The notes under the pieces were generated by a model. It made no database searches. It saw only the letters and a program-made list of their open reading frames with translations, and was not told where the DNA came from. Positions 8,677-17,058 of a stretch of 64,000 nt of DNA are shown here, piece after piece. Numbering within the stretch: position 1 is the first letter of the stretch; every line of letters starts with the position of its first letter. This DNA comes from Clostridiales bacterium (GTDB lineage Bacteria > Bacillota > Clostridia > Christensenellales > CAG-138). Location of the stretch: assembly GCA_004557245.1 (NCBI GenBank), contig SFEL01000014.1, forward strand, positions 10,248 through 74,247. Direction: 5' to 3'. Position numbers and translations under genes: made by a program.

Positions 8677-9765
8677 TCACACGTTAAAACGGAACACCAC
8701 TATGTCTCCGTCCTGCATGACGTAGTCCTTTCCCTCGCTGCGGATAAGGCCCTTCTCCTTGCAGGCCGCCATTGTGCCGTGCTCCACCAGCGTGTCGAAG
8801 TTTACTACCTCCGCCCTTATGAAGCCCTTTTCAAAGTCGGTATGTATCTTGCCCGCCGCCTGAGGGGTCTTGGTGCCTTTGACGATCGTCCATGCCCTTA
8901 CCTCCTTGGGGCCGGCGGTGAGATAGCTTATGAGGCCCAACAGGGAGTAGCACTCCTTTATCAGCTTATCCAGGCCGCTTTCGCCTATGCCCATCTCCCT
9001 GAGGAAGTCCTGCTTTTCCTCGGGGGAAAGCTCGGATATCTCCTCTTCTACCTTTGCGCATATGGTCAGGGCGCCTGCCTGCTCGGCGGCTGCCGCCCTG
9101 TACAGTGCGTCTACCTGGGGCAGGTCACGGCCGATATCGTCCTCGGATATATTGGCCACATATATGACGGGCTTGGAGGTGAGCAGGAACAGGCCATCAA
9201 CGTATTCCCTTTCGTCCTCCGTTAGCTCCATGCTGCGCACCGGCTTGCCGGATTCCAGATGGGACTTTATGCGCCTGAGGAACTCCACCTCGGCCAGCAG
9301 CTTCTTGTCGCCGGACTTGCTGTTCTTTTCGGCCTTCTCTATGCGCTTGTCCATGGTATCCATGTCAGCGAATATCAGCTCTATATTTATGGTTTCCATG
9401 TCGCGGACGGGGTCTACAGAGCCGTCGACGTGGACTATGTTCTCATCCTCGAAGCAGCGCACTACGTGAACTATGGCGTCCACCTCCCGTATATGGGAAA
9501 GGAACTTGTTGCCCAGACCCTCGCCCCTGTATGCGCCCCGCACAAGGCCCGCTATGTCCACGAACTCTATTGCGGTGGGGGTGTATTTTTCGGGGTGGTA
9601 CATTTCGGCCAGCACGTCCAGACGGCTGTCCGGCACCGCTACCACGCCCACGTTGGGCTCTATGGTACAGAAGGGGTAATTGGCGGCCTGTGCCCCCGCC
9701 TGAGTTATGGCATTGAAAAGTGTGCTTTTGCCTACGTTAGGAAGTCCTACTACTCCGAGCTTCAT
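8677..9765 (-). CDS. ychF: Obg-like ribosome-binding ATPase YchF
   Basis: A 362-residue P-loop NTPase of the YchF/OLA1 family that binds ribosomes and is linked to redox response. The G1 loop is GLPNVGKST (residues 7-15), the switch region contains DIAGLVRGAYRGEGLGNKFL, and the G4 position reads NISE rather than NKxD, which explains ATP preference in this family. The C-terminus has the TGS-like domain (VRAWTIVKGTKTPQAAGKIHTDFEKGFIRAEV). Full length. Single gene transcribed leftwards, divergent from tilS. Confidence 0.97.
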   Translation of the reverse strand: MKLGVVGLPNVGKSTLFNAITQAGAQAANYPFCTIEPNVGVVAVPDSRLDVLAEMYHPEKYTPTAIEFVDIAGLVRGAYRGEGLGNKFLSHIREVDAIVHVVRCFEDENIVHVDGSVDPVRDMETINIELIFADMDTMDKRIEKAEKNSKSGDKKLLAEVEFLRRIKSHLESGKPVRSMELTEDEREYVDGLFLLTSKPVIYVANISEDDIGRDLPQVDALYRAAAAEQAGALTICAKVEEEISELSPEEKQDFLREMGIGESGLDKLIKECYSLLGLISYLTAGPKEVRAWTIVKGTKTPQAAGKIHTDFEKGFIRAEVVNFDTLVEHGTMAACKEKGLIRSEGKDYVMQDGDIVVFRFNV

Positions 9766-9882
9766 ATGCTTTATCTTCTCCCGACGGTGAATTTATAAGG
9801 GTATGTACCTGCTGGTACTTAATAATTATATGTTCCCTCCTGCGCCTTGTCAAACCGATGCAGGGGGGATATACTTATTTAT

Positions 9883-11229
9883 ATGGAAAAACTCGAAAGC
9901 AAAGTAAAAAACGCCATAGACAAATACGGCCTCATAAATAAGAACGAGAGGGTGCTGGTGGGCCTGAGCGGCGGCGCGGATTCGGTGGCGCTGCTGCATG
10001 TGCTGCTGAAAATAGCGCCGGAGCGGGGCTTTGAGCTTTGCGCAGCCCACCTCAACCACGGTATAAGGGGGGCGGAGGCGTATCACGACCAGCGCTTCGC
10101 CGAGGAGCTGTGCGGACGGCTGGGGGTGCCGCTCGTCTGCGAAGGGCTGGATATACCCGGTATAGCCAGGGCGGAGGGCAAGACGCTGGAGCAGGCGGCG
10201 AGGGAGAAGCGCTATGAATTCTTCCATAGGGCCGCGAAAGAACTTGGCGCGGATAAAATAGCCGTCGCCCATCACATGGACGATCAGGCGGAGAGCATAA
10301 TGCTGCACCTCATACGGGGCAGCGGCCTGAAGGGGCTCATGGGCATGGAGCCTGCCTACGGCAATATAATACGCCCGCTGCTCTGGGCCAGAAGGCGGGA
10401 AATAGAGGAATACGCAGCGGATAACGGCCTGAGCTACTGCAACGACAGCACCAACCTTGAGCGGGACGCCAGCCGGAACAGGATACGCCTCGATCTTATC
10501 CCCTACATTCAGGATAACCTGAACCCGTGCTTTGTGGAGGGCCTGTGTTCCATGGGCGAGCTGCTGCGGCAGGACGAGGAATATCTGGACGGGCTGGCCC
10601 GCAACGCGCTCAGGGATGCAAAGACAGAGGAAGGCTACGACAGGGCTAAGCTGGCTGCGCTGCCGCTGCCCCTAAAGAGCCGGGCCATACGCATTGCGGT
10701 GTTCGAGGCAGGGGCCACGGCGGATGTAGAGCGCTGCCACATAGAGCGCATAATGGACATGCTTACGGCAAAAACCGGTGCCCATGCGGATATACCTCAC
10801 ATAAGCGCATGGGTGAGCTATGGCAGCATCTGCTTTGGAATCCGGCAAAATGCCAATGAAGTGGACGTGCCCTTCAATATTGAGGGGAAAACCCGGTTTG
10901 CCGGAGGTTTTTTCTTTGCAGAAGCTGTCGAAGGTGGTATAATAAAAAACAATACTGTCGCCTATATTGACAGGGACAAGCTGCCTGCCGGCCTCAGGGT
11001 GCGTACCCGGAGAGATGGGGACAGGTTTCAGCTCATAGGCTCGGGCGGCAGAAAGAAACTCAAGGACTTTTTCATAGACAGAAAAGTGCCGAGGGATCAA
11101 CGAAATATGCCCATACTCTTTTCGGGAAGCGATGCCCTGTTCATACCGGGCTACGGTATTTCCGATAAGGTAAAGGTGGACGAAAACACGAAACGGGTGC
11201 TTCGTGTAACGTACGTTGCGGAGCAGTAA
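9883..11229 (+). CDS. tilS: tRNA(Ile)-lysidine synthase TilS
   Basis: A 448-residue ATP-dependent ligase that attaches lysine to C34 of tRNA-Ile(CAU), letting it read AUA. This is essential for an organism that uses AUA as heavily as this one. The PP-loop SGGADS is at residues 29-34; AHHMDDQAESIMLHLIRGSGLKGL is the family signature. The linker and C-terminal TilS domain (LRVRTRRDGDRF, KKLKDFFID) are present. ATG 9883 is preferred over an upstream in-frame ATG at 9847 because the family starts with the helix MEKLESKVKNAI. It is followed by hpt after 33 bases, a common tilS-hpt pairing. Confidence 0.96.
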   Translation: MEKLESKVKNAIDKYGLINKNERVLVGLSGGADSVALLHVLLKIAPERGFELCAAHLNHGIRGAEAYHDQRFAEELCGRLGVPLVCEGLDIPGIARAEGKTLEQAAREKRYEFFHRAAKELGADKIAVAHHMDDQAESIMLHLIRGSGLKGLMGMEPAYGNIIRPLLWARRREIEEYAADNGLSYCNDSTNLERDASRNRIRLDLIPYIQDNLNPCFVEGLCSMGELLRQDEEYLDGLARNALRDAKTEEGYDRAKLAALPLPLKSRAIRIAVFEAGATADVERCHIERIMDMLTAKTGAHADIPHISAWVSYGSICFGIRQNANEVDVPFNIEGKTRFAGGFFFAEAVEGGIIKNNTVAYIDRDKLPAGLRVRTRRDGDRFQLIGSGGRKKLKDFFIDRKVPRDQRNMPILFSGSDALFIPGYGISDKVKVDENTKRVLRVTYVAEQ

Positions 11230-11262
11230 ACAAAAAATTTTTAAAATAACCGGGGGTTCAAC

Positions 11263-11817
11263 ATGGCAGAAAAGACCGATCTTAATAAGGTAGTGGATAA
11301 GGTGCTGGTAAGCGAGGAGGAACTGCAAAGGCGCATAGCCGAGCTGGGCGCTCAGCTTTCGGAGGATTACGAGGGCAAGGACGTGATATGCGTCTGCATA
11401 CTCAGGGGCGCCGTCCACTTCTTTTCCGACCTTGTGCGGCATATGACTTGTATGACAGAGCTGGACTTCATGTCCATATCCAGCTACGGCAACGGAAAGA
11501 GGACCTCCGGAATAGTGCGCATAGCCAAGGATATGGATACCAGCATAACCGGCCGCCACGTGCTCATAATCGAGGACATAATGGACAGCGGCCATACCCT
11601 TAAGCACCTTAAGAAGGTACTGGAGGCAAGAGAGCCCGCGTCCCTTAAAATATGCTGCCTGCTGGATAAGCCTTCCCGCAGAGAATGCGATATCACACCG
11701 GACTATACCGGCTTCGTCATACCCAACGAATTCGTGTTGGGCTACGGGTTGGACTTCAACAACTTCTACCGCAACCTGCCCTACGTGGGAGTTCTCAAGC
11801 CGGAATATTACGAATAA
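11263..11817 (+). CDS. hpt: Hypoxanthine phosphoribosyltransferase
   Basis: A 184-residue purine-salvage enzyme converting hypoxanthine or guanine plus PRPP to IMP or GMP. The PRPP-binding motif VLIIEDIMDSGHTL is at about residues 100-113, and the C-terminal substrate loop includes FVIPNEFVLGYGLDFN. The length is typical. It lies in the tilS-hpt operon; in relatives ftsH often follows, but here the next gene is a PASTA-domain protein. Confidence 0.96.
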   Translation: MAEKTDLNKVVDKVLVSEEELQRRIAELGAQLSEDYEGKDVICVCILRGAVHFFSDLVRHMTCMTELDFMSISSYGNGKRTSGIVRIAKDMDTSITGRHVLIIEDIMDSGHTLKHLKKVLEAREPASLKICCLLDKPSRRECDITPDYTGFVIPNEFVLGYGLDFNNFYRNLPYVGVLKPEYYE

Positions 11818-11933
11818 TAAAATTACGTAAATTCATAATTTGTTAATAAAATCGTGGTTGGCCGCTTGTTGACAAAGCGCCAATCATGACGCAAAATGTA
11901 TAAATCAACATATTGGATCGATAGGTAAGAAGT

Positions 11934-12698
11934 ATGAATAAGGAAGAGGAACGGATAAACGAGCTGGAAGAAAAGCTCTGGCAAAGCCAAGCGAAAGCCG
12001 GAAAGGCTCAGGAAGCTGTGGACAAGGCCCAAAGCACCCTCAGAACCGTAAAGGATATGGGTGCGGCGGAAACCGTAATAACCGCAGCGGAGCAGGCCTT
12101 TGAAGCGGCAGAGGCCGACCTCGCCCATGCCGAGGAGGATATAATAAAGGCAGAGGAGGAGCTGAAGGAGGCCAGGGAAGTTCAGGAGGACGAGACGGAG
12201 GAGCTCAAAGACGCAGCCGGGGACCAGCAGCCCAAAAAGAAGGGTAAGGCCGGCCTTGTCATAGGCATAATAGCCGCGGTGGCCCTTATAGGCGCGGGCG
12301 GATGGTATTATTATACAAACTTTATACAGGGCGCAAAGCAGAACGAAGAGCCCGTAGCAGATAGCCAGCCTCTGGAGATGCCGGACCTCACATACGAAGT
12401 TGCTGACGTAGCTCAGAGCATACTTAAAAATAAGGGCATCGATGCCGACATACTGTTCGTATCCTCCGAGAAGGTGCCAAAGGGTCTGGTCGCCCTGCAA
12501 AGCGTAAGTGCGGGACAGGAGATAGACGGCGACGAAAAGGTGACGGTGTACATAAGCCTGGGTCCCGCTCCCACGCCCACCCCGGAGCCCAGCCCCCTGC
12601 CTACTCCTACGCCAAAGGCCAGCCCCAAACCCCGCAGGACCAAGATACCCGAGATAGTAATACCTCAGCCTGTAGTGACGCCCTGCCCCGTTGGGTGA
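11934..12698 (+). CDS. Membrane-anchored PASTA-domain protein with N-terminal coiled coil
   Basis: A 254-residue single-pass protein. Residues about 5-95 are highly charged, alanine-rich and heptad-like, predicting a cytoplasmic coiled coil. A Lys-rich patch (KKKGK) precedes one membrane helix (about 107-124), so the topology is N-in. Outside lies one PASTA domain (about 148-212, beginning MPDLTYEVADVAQSIL), the fold that in PknB-type kinases binds peptidoglycan fragments. The last 40 residues are a Pro/Thr tail (TPTPEPSPLPTPTPK). There is no kinase or transpeptidase domain, so this may be a scaffold or sensor of cell-wall state. Function is inferred. Confidence 0.7.
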   Translation: MNKEEERINELEEKLWQSQAKAGKAQEAVDKAQSTLRTVKDMGAAETVITAAEQAFEAAEADLAHAEEDIIKAEEELKEAREVQEDETEELKDAAGDQQPKKKGKAGLVIGIIAAVALIGAGGWYYYTNFIQGAKQNEEPVADSQPLEMPDLTYEVADVAQSILKNKGIDADILFVSSEKVPKGLVALQSVSAGQEIDGDEKVTVYISLGPAPTPTPEPSPLPTPTPKASPKPRRTKIPEIVIPQPVVTPCPVG

Positions 12699-12805
12699 GG
12701 AGGCTAACCTTGACAGCCGGTTCGGCTGTGAGAGGGCGGAAGCCCAGGCAATGCAAATGCGGAAACCAAGGAAACATATAAAGCAACATATAAGGAGAAG
12801 ATACC

Positions 12806-14005
12806 ATGAAGAAGTTGTCCCTGATAATGGCTGTGCTGATGGCAATAGGCCTGTTCGCCGGCTGTGCGCAGCAGGAGAACGCCGAGCAGCTCCCCGGCGA
12901 TGAAGAAGCTCCCGCCAAGGAATATCAGTATATCACTGCCGACGAAGTAAAGACAATGATAGAGAATGGTGACGAAAAGGTCATAGTTGATATACAGCCT
13001 GAGGAGTACTACGCCCAGGGCCATCTGCCCACCGCCATCGCCACCTACGCATATCCCGCGGATACAGGCGAGCTCAAGGCTAAGCTGGATACCGCCCTCG
13101 AAAAGATAGATGAGAAGGAAGGCCCCGTCATTATAGTGGGCCTGGGCGGCAAGACCGGCGCGGAAAACGCCTACGACTACTATGCGGAAAAGGGCGTTGA
13201 CGAGAGCAGGCTGAGGATACTTGAGGGCGGCCAGATGAGCTGGCCTTATGAGGAGCTCAAGTGGTACAACATAGATTATCTCTATATCGCTCCCGACGAT
13301 CTGGTAAAGCTGCTTGACGAAAACAAGAACGTCATGCTTATAGATATCCGTCAGAGCGAATATTACAACGCCGGCCACCTGCCCGGCTCCATACCCACCT
13401 ATTCTTTCCCCAATACAAACAAGGAACAGTGGGACGCTCTGGACGAGCTGAACGAGCAGATAGAAAAGACACTTGACCCCATAGTGCTGATCTGCATGAG
13501 CGGCACCAATGGCGCGTATAACGCCATCAACCACTGGGCTACCAAGGGCATAGATCCCCGCAAGTTCTACGTACTTGAGGGCGGCGGCACCAACTGGCCT
13601 TATGGGGATATGCTGGAAGTGACCCCCAATTACCAGTACATCACCCCTGATGAGCTCAAGACCAAGATCGAGGCCAAGGAGGATATGCTGCTGCTCTCCG
13701 TACAGACCAGAGAAAGCTACAAGGAAGATGGCCATCTGGCAGGCTCCATAGAAACCAAGGCGTATCCTGCCAATACCGAGGACCTTCGCAAGAGACTGGA
13801 TAAGGTAACGGATAAGCTTACCGAGAACGACCTGCCTATATATGTGATGTGCATGGAAGGCAAGGGCGGCGCGGAGAACGCCATAAGCTACTATGTAAAC
13901 GAGAAAAAGATCGACCAGACCCGCTTCTATATTATCGAGGGCGGCATAAAGGGCTGGCCCTTCCCGGAGATGCTGGAAAGCAGCAAGACAGAAGCAGAAG
14001 AATAA
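12806..14005 (+). CDS. Lipoprotein with three tandem rhodanese-like domains
   Basis: A 399-residue exported lipoprotein with lipobox LFAGC (C20). Three repeats of about 120 residues begin EYQYITADEVKTMI (39), YLYIAPDDLVKLL (158) and YQYITPDELKTKI (277). Each contains a GHLPG/GHLAGSI-type rhodanese box and ends with an EGG..WP stretch. The position of the catalytic cysteine reads CMSGTNG (C230) and CMEGKGG (C349) in domains 2 and 3, but VGLGGKTG (G112) in domain 1, so domain 1 should be inactive in sulfur transfer. The extracellular role is unknown. SD AAGGAG precedes ATG 12806. It follows the PASTA gene by about 107 bp. Confidence 0.85.
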   Translation: MKKLSLIMAVLMAIGLFAGCAQQENAEQLPGDEEAPAKEYQYITADEVKTMIENGDEKVIVDIQPEEYYAQGHLPTAIATYAYPADTGELKAKLDTALEKIDEKEGPVIIVGLGGKTGAENAYDYYAEKGVDESRLRILEGGQMSWPYEELKWYNIDYLYIAPDDLVKLLDENKNVMLIDIRQSEYYNAGHLPGSIPTYSFPNTNKEQWDALDELNEQIEKTLDPIVLICMSGTNGAYNAINHWATKGIDPRKFYVLEGGGTNWPYGDMLEVTPNYQYITPDELKTKIEAKEDMLLLSVQTRESYKEDGHLAGSIETKAYPANTEDLRKRLDKVTDKLTENDLPIYVMCMEGKGGAENAISYYVNEKKIDQTRFYIIEGGIKGWPFPEMLESSKTEAEE

Positions 14006-14020
14006 TACGGCTGAATATAA

Positions 14021-14042
14021 CTGCCCCGGGCGACCGGGGCAG
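14021..14042 (+). terminator. GC-rich hairpin after the rhodanese lipoprotein
   Basis: Arms CTGCCCCG and CGGGGCAG. No strong T-run follows, so termination here is uncertain. Confidence 0.45.
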
Positions 14043-14064
14043 TTAGTGTATCGAAAAGGCCAGT

Positions 14065-14255
14065 CTGTCAAAAAACCCCGGGGTTGATAAGGGGCCGCAG
14101 CCCCTTATTTTTAATCCGGCTCTGACGACATGTGCGTCAGAACGGATGAAAACCTAGAGGTTTTCGCACCTTTCGGGTTTTGCCGCCCGGGAGCGAATGC
14201 GAGAGGCAAAACCCATAAAACTCGAAAAAGTGGCGTTTAGCCACTTTTTCGACAG
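14065..14255 (+). repeat. Dispersed multi-hairpin repeat, copy 2 (subtype A)
   Basis: A 191-bp element from CTGTCAAAAAA to TTTTTCGACAG, the most regular copy. The same hairpin order as copy 1 is present: AAGGGGC/GCCCCTT, TCTGACG/CGTCAGA, GAAAACC/GGTTTTC, GGGTTTTGCC/GGCAAAACCC and AAAAAGTGGC/GCCACTTTTT. It lies between two convergent genes. Confidence 0.88.
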
Positions 14256-14261
14256 TCGCAA

Positions 14262-14287
14262 GCGGCGCACCCGAAAGGGTGCGCCGC
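14262..14287. terminator. Strong hairpin 3' of pfk
   Basis: Perfect 11-bp arms around a GAAA tetraloop (GCGGCGCACCC and its complement), 18 bases past the leftward pfk stop. It lacks a T-run and may act with the neighbouring repeat. Confidence 0.5.
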
Positions 14288-14304
14288 CTGCATAAACGTT
14301 GTTA

Positions 14305-15552
14305 TTATTTCGCCTGAATTTTCTTCAGCCTTGCGAAGCGGGGCAGGCCGTTCTCAAGGGGGCGATCCGGGGTTCCCTGAATGAGGGGCAGGGCGTAGTC
14401 AATGAATTCCTTGTTCACGTTGTTGCCCTCGCGGTTGATCCATTCAAGGGGAACCTTCTTTTCGGTGTTGGCAACATCGGTAAGGTCCATGAGCTTTATG
14501 CCGCAGACGTAGTTGCCCTTTTCATCGTATTTGCGCTCAAAGCCTACCATCTTGTCGGTGGTGCCGGATATGGCCTCCAGTACGGCGGTCTTGCCGGAGA
14601 GGAAGGATTCTTGGATATCGGTGAGGGAGGCTAGGTGCGCGCCGCAGCGCTGCATCAGAGAGAATTCTATGCCGCGGACCTTGCAGCCCATGGTGCCCTT
14701 GATGTAGTTGGCGAGGTAGGCGGCCAGGCCGCCCAGCTGCTTGTGGCCGAAGGCGTCCACGGGGGCGTTTTCCGCGCCGTATTCGGCGATGAGCTTGCCG
14801 GTGGAATCGTGTATACCCTCGGATACGGCGACTATGCACTTGCCGCTCCTGACGTATACGGCTTTTACGTCCTCCACGAACTTATTAAGGTCAAAGTCGC
14901 GCTCCGGCAGGTAGATGAGGTCGGGACCTTCGCCGCTTATATTGGCAAGGGAGGAGGCTGCGGTGAGCCAGCCGGCGTGGCGGCCCATTATCTCGATGAC
15001 GCATACCATTCCGGTGTCGTAAACGCGGGCGTCCCTATATATCTCCATGCAGGTGGTGGCCACATACTTGGCGGCGGAAGCATAGCCGGGGCAGTGGTCG
15101 GTGCCGAACAGGTCGTTGTCTATTGTCTTAGGCACGCCCATTATGCGGCACTCGTAGCCCACGGACTGCATGTATTTGGATATCTTGTTGCAGGTGTCCA
15201 TGGAGTCGTTGCCGCCGTTGTAGAAGAAGTAGCGCACGTCGTACTTCTTGAATATCTCCAGAATGCGCTTGTAATCAGAGTCGTCCTCGGCGCTGTCCTT
15301 GAGCTTGTAGCGGCAGGAGCCCAGAGCGGAGGATGGGGTGTAGAGCAGGTATTCGAGTTCCTTTGCGTCCTCCTGGCCCATATCGTAGAGCACGTCGTCC
15401 AACACGCCCTTTATGCCGTGGGCCGCGCCGTATACCTTGGTAATGCAGCCGGAATCAAGCGCGGTGCGGATAACGCCGTAAGCGCTGGCGTTTATTACAG
15501 AAGTGGGGCCGCCGGACTGGCCTATTATGCATGCGCCTTTAAGCTGTGACAT
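14305..15552 (-). CDS. 6-phosphofructokinase, probably pyrophosphate-dependent
   Basis: A 415-residue PFK-family enzyme for fructose-6-phosphate to fructose-1,6-bisphosphate. The phosphoryl-donor loop reads YNGGNDSMDT; an Asp follows where ATP-dependent enzymes carry Gly (GGDGS), and the active-site motif is PKTIDND with Lys, not PGTIDND. Both features are known markers of PPi-dependent PFKs, so PPi is the likely donor and the reaction would be reversible. MGRHAGWLTAAS and YLPERDFDL are further family blocks. GGAGG lies ahead of ATG 15552. Single gene. Confidence 0.9.
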   Translation of the reverse strand: MSQLKGACIIGQSGGPTSVINASAYGVIRTALDSGCITKVYGAAHGIKGVLDDVLYDMGQEDAKELEYLLYTPSSALGSCRYKLKDSAEDDSDYKRILEIFKKYDVRYFFYNGGNDSMDTCNKISKYMQSVGYECRIMGVPKTIDNDLFGTDHCPGYASAAKYVATTCMEIYRDARVYDTGMVCVIEIMGRHAGWLTAASSLANISGEGPDLIYLPERDFDLNKFVEDVKAVYVRSGKCIVAVSEGIHDSTGKLIAEYGAENAPVDAFGHKQLGGLAAYLANYIKGTMGCKVRGIEFSLMQRCGAHLASLTDIQESFLSGKTAVLEAISGTTDKMVGFERKYDEKGNYVCGIKLMDLTDVANTEKKVPLEWINREGNNVNKEFIDYALPLIQGTPDRPLENGLPRFARLKKIQAK

Positions 15553-15596
15553 TTATGATACCTCCAGAATTAAAATTCAAAAACTTTTCAGTCAGC

Positions 15597-15602
15597 ATTA
15601 TA
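15597..15602 (-). promoter_or_regulatory. Extended -10 promoter of pfk
   Basis: On the minus strand TGGTATAAT, an extended -10, lies about 45 bases upstream of the pfk ATG. No good -35 box is seen. Confidence 0.4.
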
Positions 15603-15606
15603 CCAT

Positions 15607-15642
15607 AAAAAAAGCCCGGTGAGTATTGTGCTCCGGGCTTTT
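15607..15642 (-). terminator. Terminator of the dicarboxylate symporter gene
   Basis: Arms AAAGCCCGG and CCGGGCTTT, with a run of seven T on the minus strand. Confidence 0.75.
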
Positions 15643-15698
15643 GACTATGATTTCACATTCGGTGTTTGCCGTGCAGGACAATTGCCTCAAAGCGGACC

Positions 15699-16955
15699 TT
15701 ATGCCTCGCGCTTGGCGCTCTGCTTTTTCTGGAACCAGTCCTTGCCCTCGACGAAGCGGGCAACTATCATGGATGCCACAGTGTCGCCGGAGGCATTTAT
15801 GCAGGTAGCAGGAGGATCCACCAGCGCGCCGATGGTGGCGATTACGGGGAAGGCGATGCCCATCTGTTCGGGGAAGAACAGGGATACTATGACCATCTCC
15901 CCTACGAAGCCGCCGCCGGCCACGCCGGACATGGCTACTCCGGAGAATATGGCTATCATCAAGGCGGTCACATAGGTTCCTATACCCTCAAAGGGCATGC
16001 CGAAGAAGCCGAAGAGGAAGCTTATCTTGAGTATTGCGGAGAATACTGAGCCGTCCATGTGCATGGTAGCGCCAAGGGGCAGCACTATGTCGCTTACGTC
16101 ACGGGGTATTCCTATTTCCTCTGCGGCCTCCATATTGGCGGGTATGGTGGCTATGGAGCTGCAGGTGCCGAGGGAGGTGACAGCGGGCTTGAGTATGTGC
16201 TGGAAAAGCTTTTTGGCGGCGCCCTTACCCCCTGCGAAGCGGGCATATAGGGGGAAGGCTATAAAGAAGTACAGAACGCATAGAGGATAGTAGAGCAGCA
16301 TGGCACGGCCAAAGTTGCCTATGAGGGTGGGGCCGAACTCGCCTATGAGGGAGGCGAAGAAGGCGAAGAGGCCTATGGGCGCGTAGTACATCAGTATGCT
16401 CACGACCTTCATGATGATATCCGAAAGGTTATTGAGCAGCCGGCCCACGGCGCATTCCGGGCCGCCGCAAAGGGATATGCCAAAGCCGAATATTATTGCG
16501 GCCACTATAAGGGGCAGCATGTTGCTGCGGCTGAAAAGCTGCGGGAAGTCGCTTACCGTGAGGAAGCTTACAACAAGCTCGCCTACGGTCTTGGGCTCTC
16601 CCACTTCCTCGGCTGCTACCTCAAACGGGGTAAGCACGGGAGGAAACAGCTTTACAGCGGCTATCATTATGATGCCGGCGATTATGCCGGTGACGATGAA
16701 GGTGACGAGAGTGGAACCCAGTATTTTGCCAAGCCGCTTCATGTTGGACATATTGCCGACGGCGGAGGATATGGAGATGAACACCATTGGCACCACCACT
16801 GTGAACATGGCATTTACGAATATATTGCCTAAAGGAGCAAACACGCCTGCCTTTTCGCCCAGCAGCGCGCCTGCTATACAGCCCAGTACTATGGAGCAGA
16901 GCAGTATGAGCGGGAAACGGTAACTCTTCCATACGGTAGACTTTTTCAATTCCAT
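15699..16955 (-). CDS. Dicarboxylate/amino acid:cation symporter (DAACS family)
   Basis: A 418-residue membrane transporter of the glutamate/aspartate/dicarboxylate family using Na+ or H+. The eight-helix plus two re-entrant loop layout can be followed. The HP1 region contains CSSIATIPANMEAAEE, and the unwound TM7 motif is HMDGS in place of the canonical NMDGT. The ATG at 16955 (MELKKSTVWKSYRF) has AAGGAG at good spacing, unlike the in-frame ATG at 16988. The substrate is not certain; glutamate, aspartate, serine or C4-dicarboxylates are all possible. Confidence 0.9.
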   Translation of the reverse strand: MELKKSTVWKSYRFPLILLCSIVLGCIAGALLGEKAGVFAPLGNIFVNAMFTVVVPMVFISISSAVGNMSNMKRLGKILGSTLVTFIVTGIIAGIIMIAAVKLFPPVLTPFEVAAEEVGEPKTVGELVVSFLTVSDFPQLFSRSNMLPLIVAAIIFGFGISLCGGPECAVGRLLNNLSDIIMKVVSILMYYAPIGLFAFFASLIGEFGPTLIGNFGRAMLLYYPLCVLYFFIAFPLYARFAGGKGAAKKLFQHILKPAVTSLGTCSSIATIPANMEAAEEIGIPRDVSDIVLPLGATMHMDGSVFSAILKISFLFGFFGMPFEGIGTYVTALMIAIFSGVAMSGVAGGGFVGEMVIVSLFFPEQMGIAFPVIATIGALVDPPATCINASGDTVASMIVARFVEGKDWFQKKQSAKREA

Positions 16956-17058
16956 TTTAGTTCTCCTTTTATAAAAAATCGATGACAACAGTCTTTATAA
17001 CATGTTATCACCGAAAAGAAGGGTTTAGTATTGCAATTGCTGCTGTCGGTATTGCGTT

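Noticed and set aside
12700..12805. Riboswitch between the PASTA and rhodanese genes
   Set aside because: There is an ACAGCC/GGCTGT hairpin and a TTGACA, but no matching -10 box, no expression platform and no known aptamer pattern.
14635..15549. 304-codon open frame opposite pfk
   Set aside because: Shadow of the phosphofructokinase gene: low-complexity Ala/Gly/Val/His product, no ribosome site, no family.
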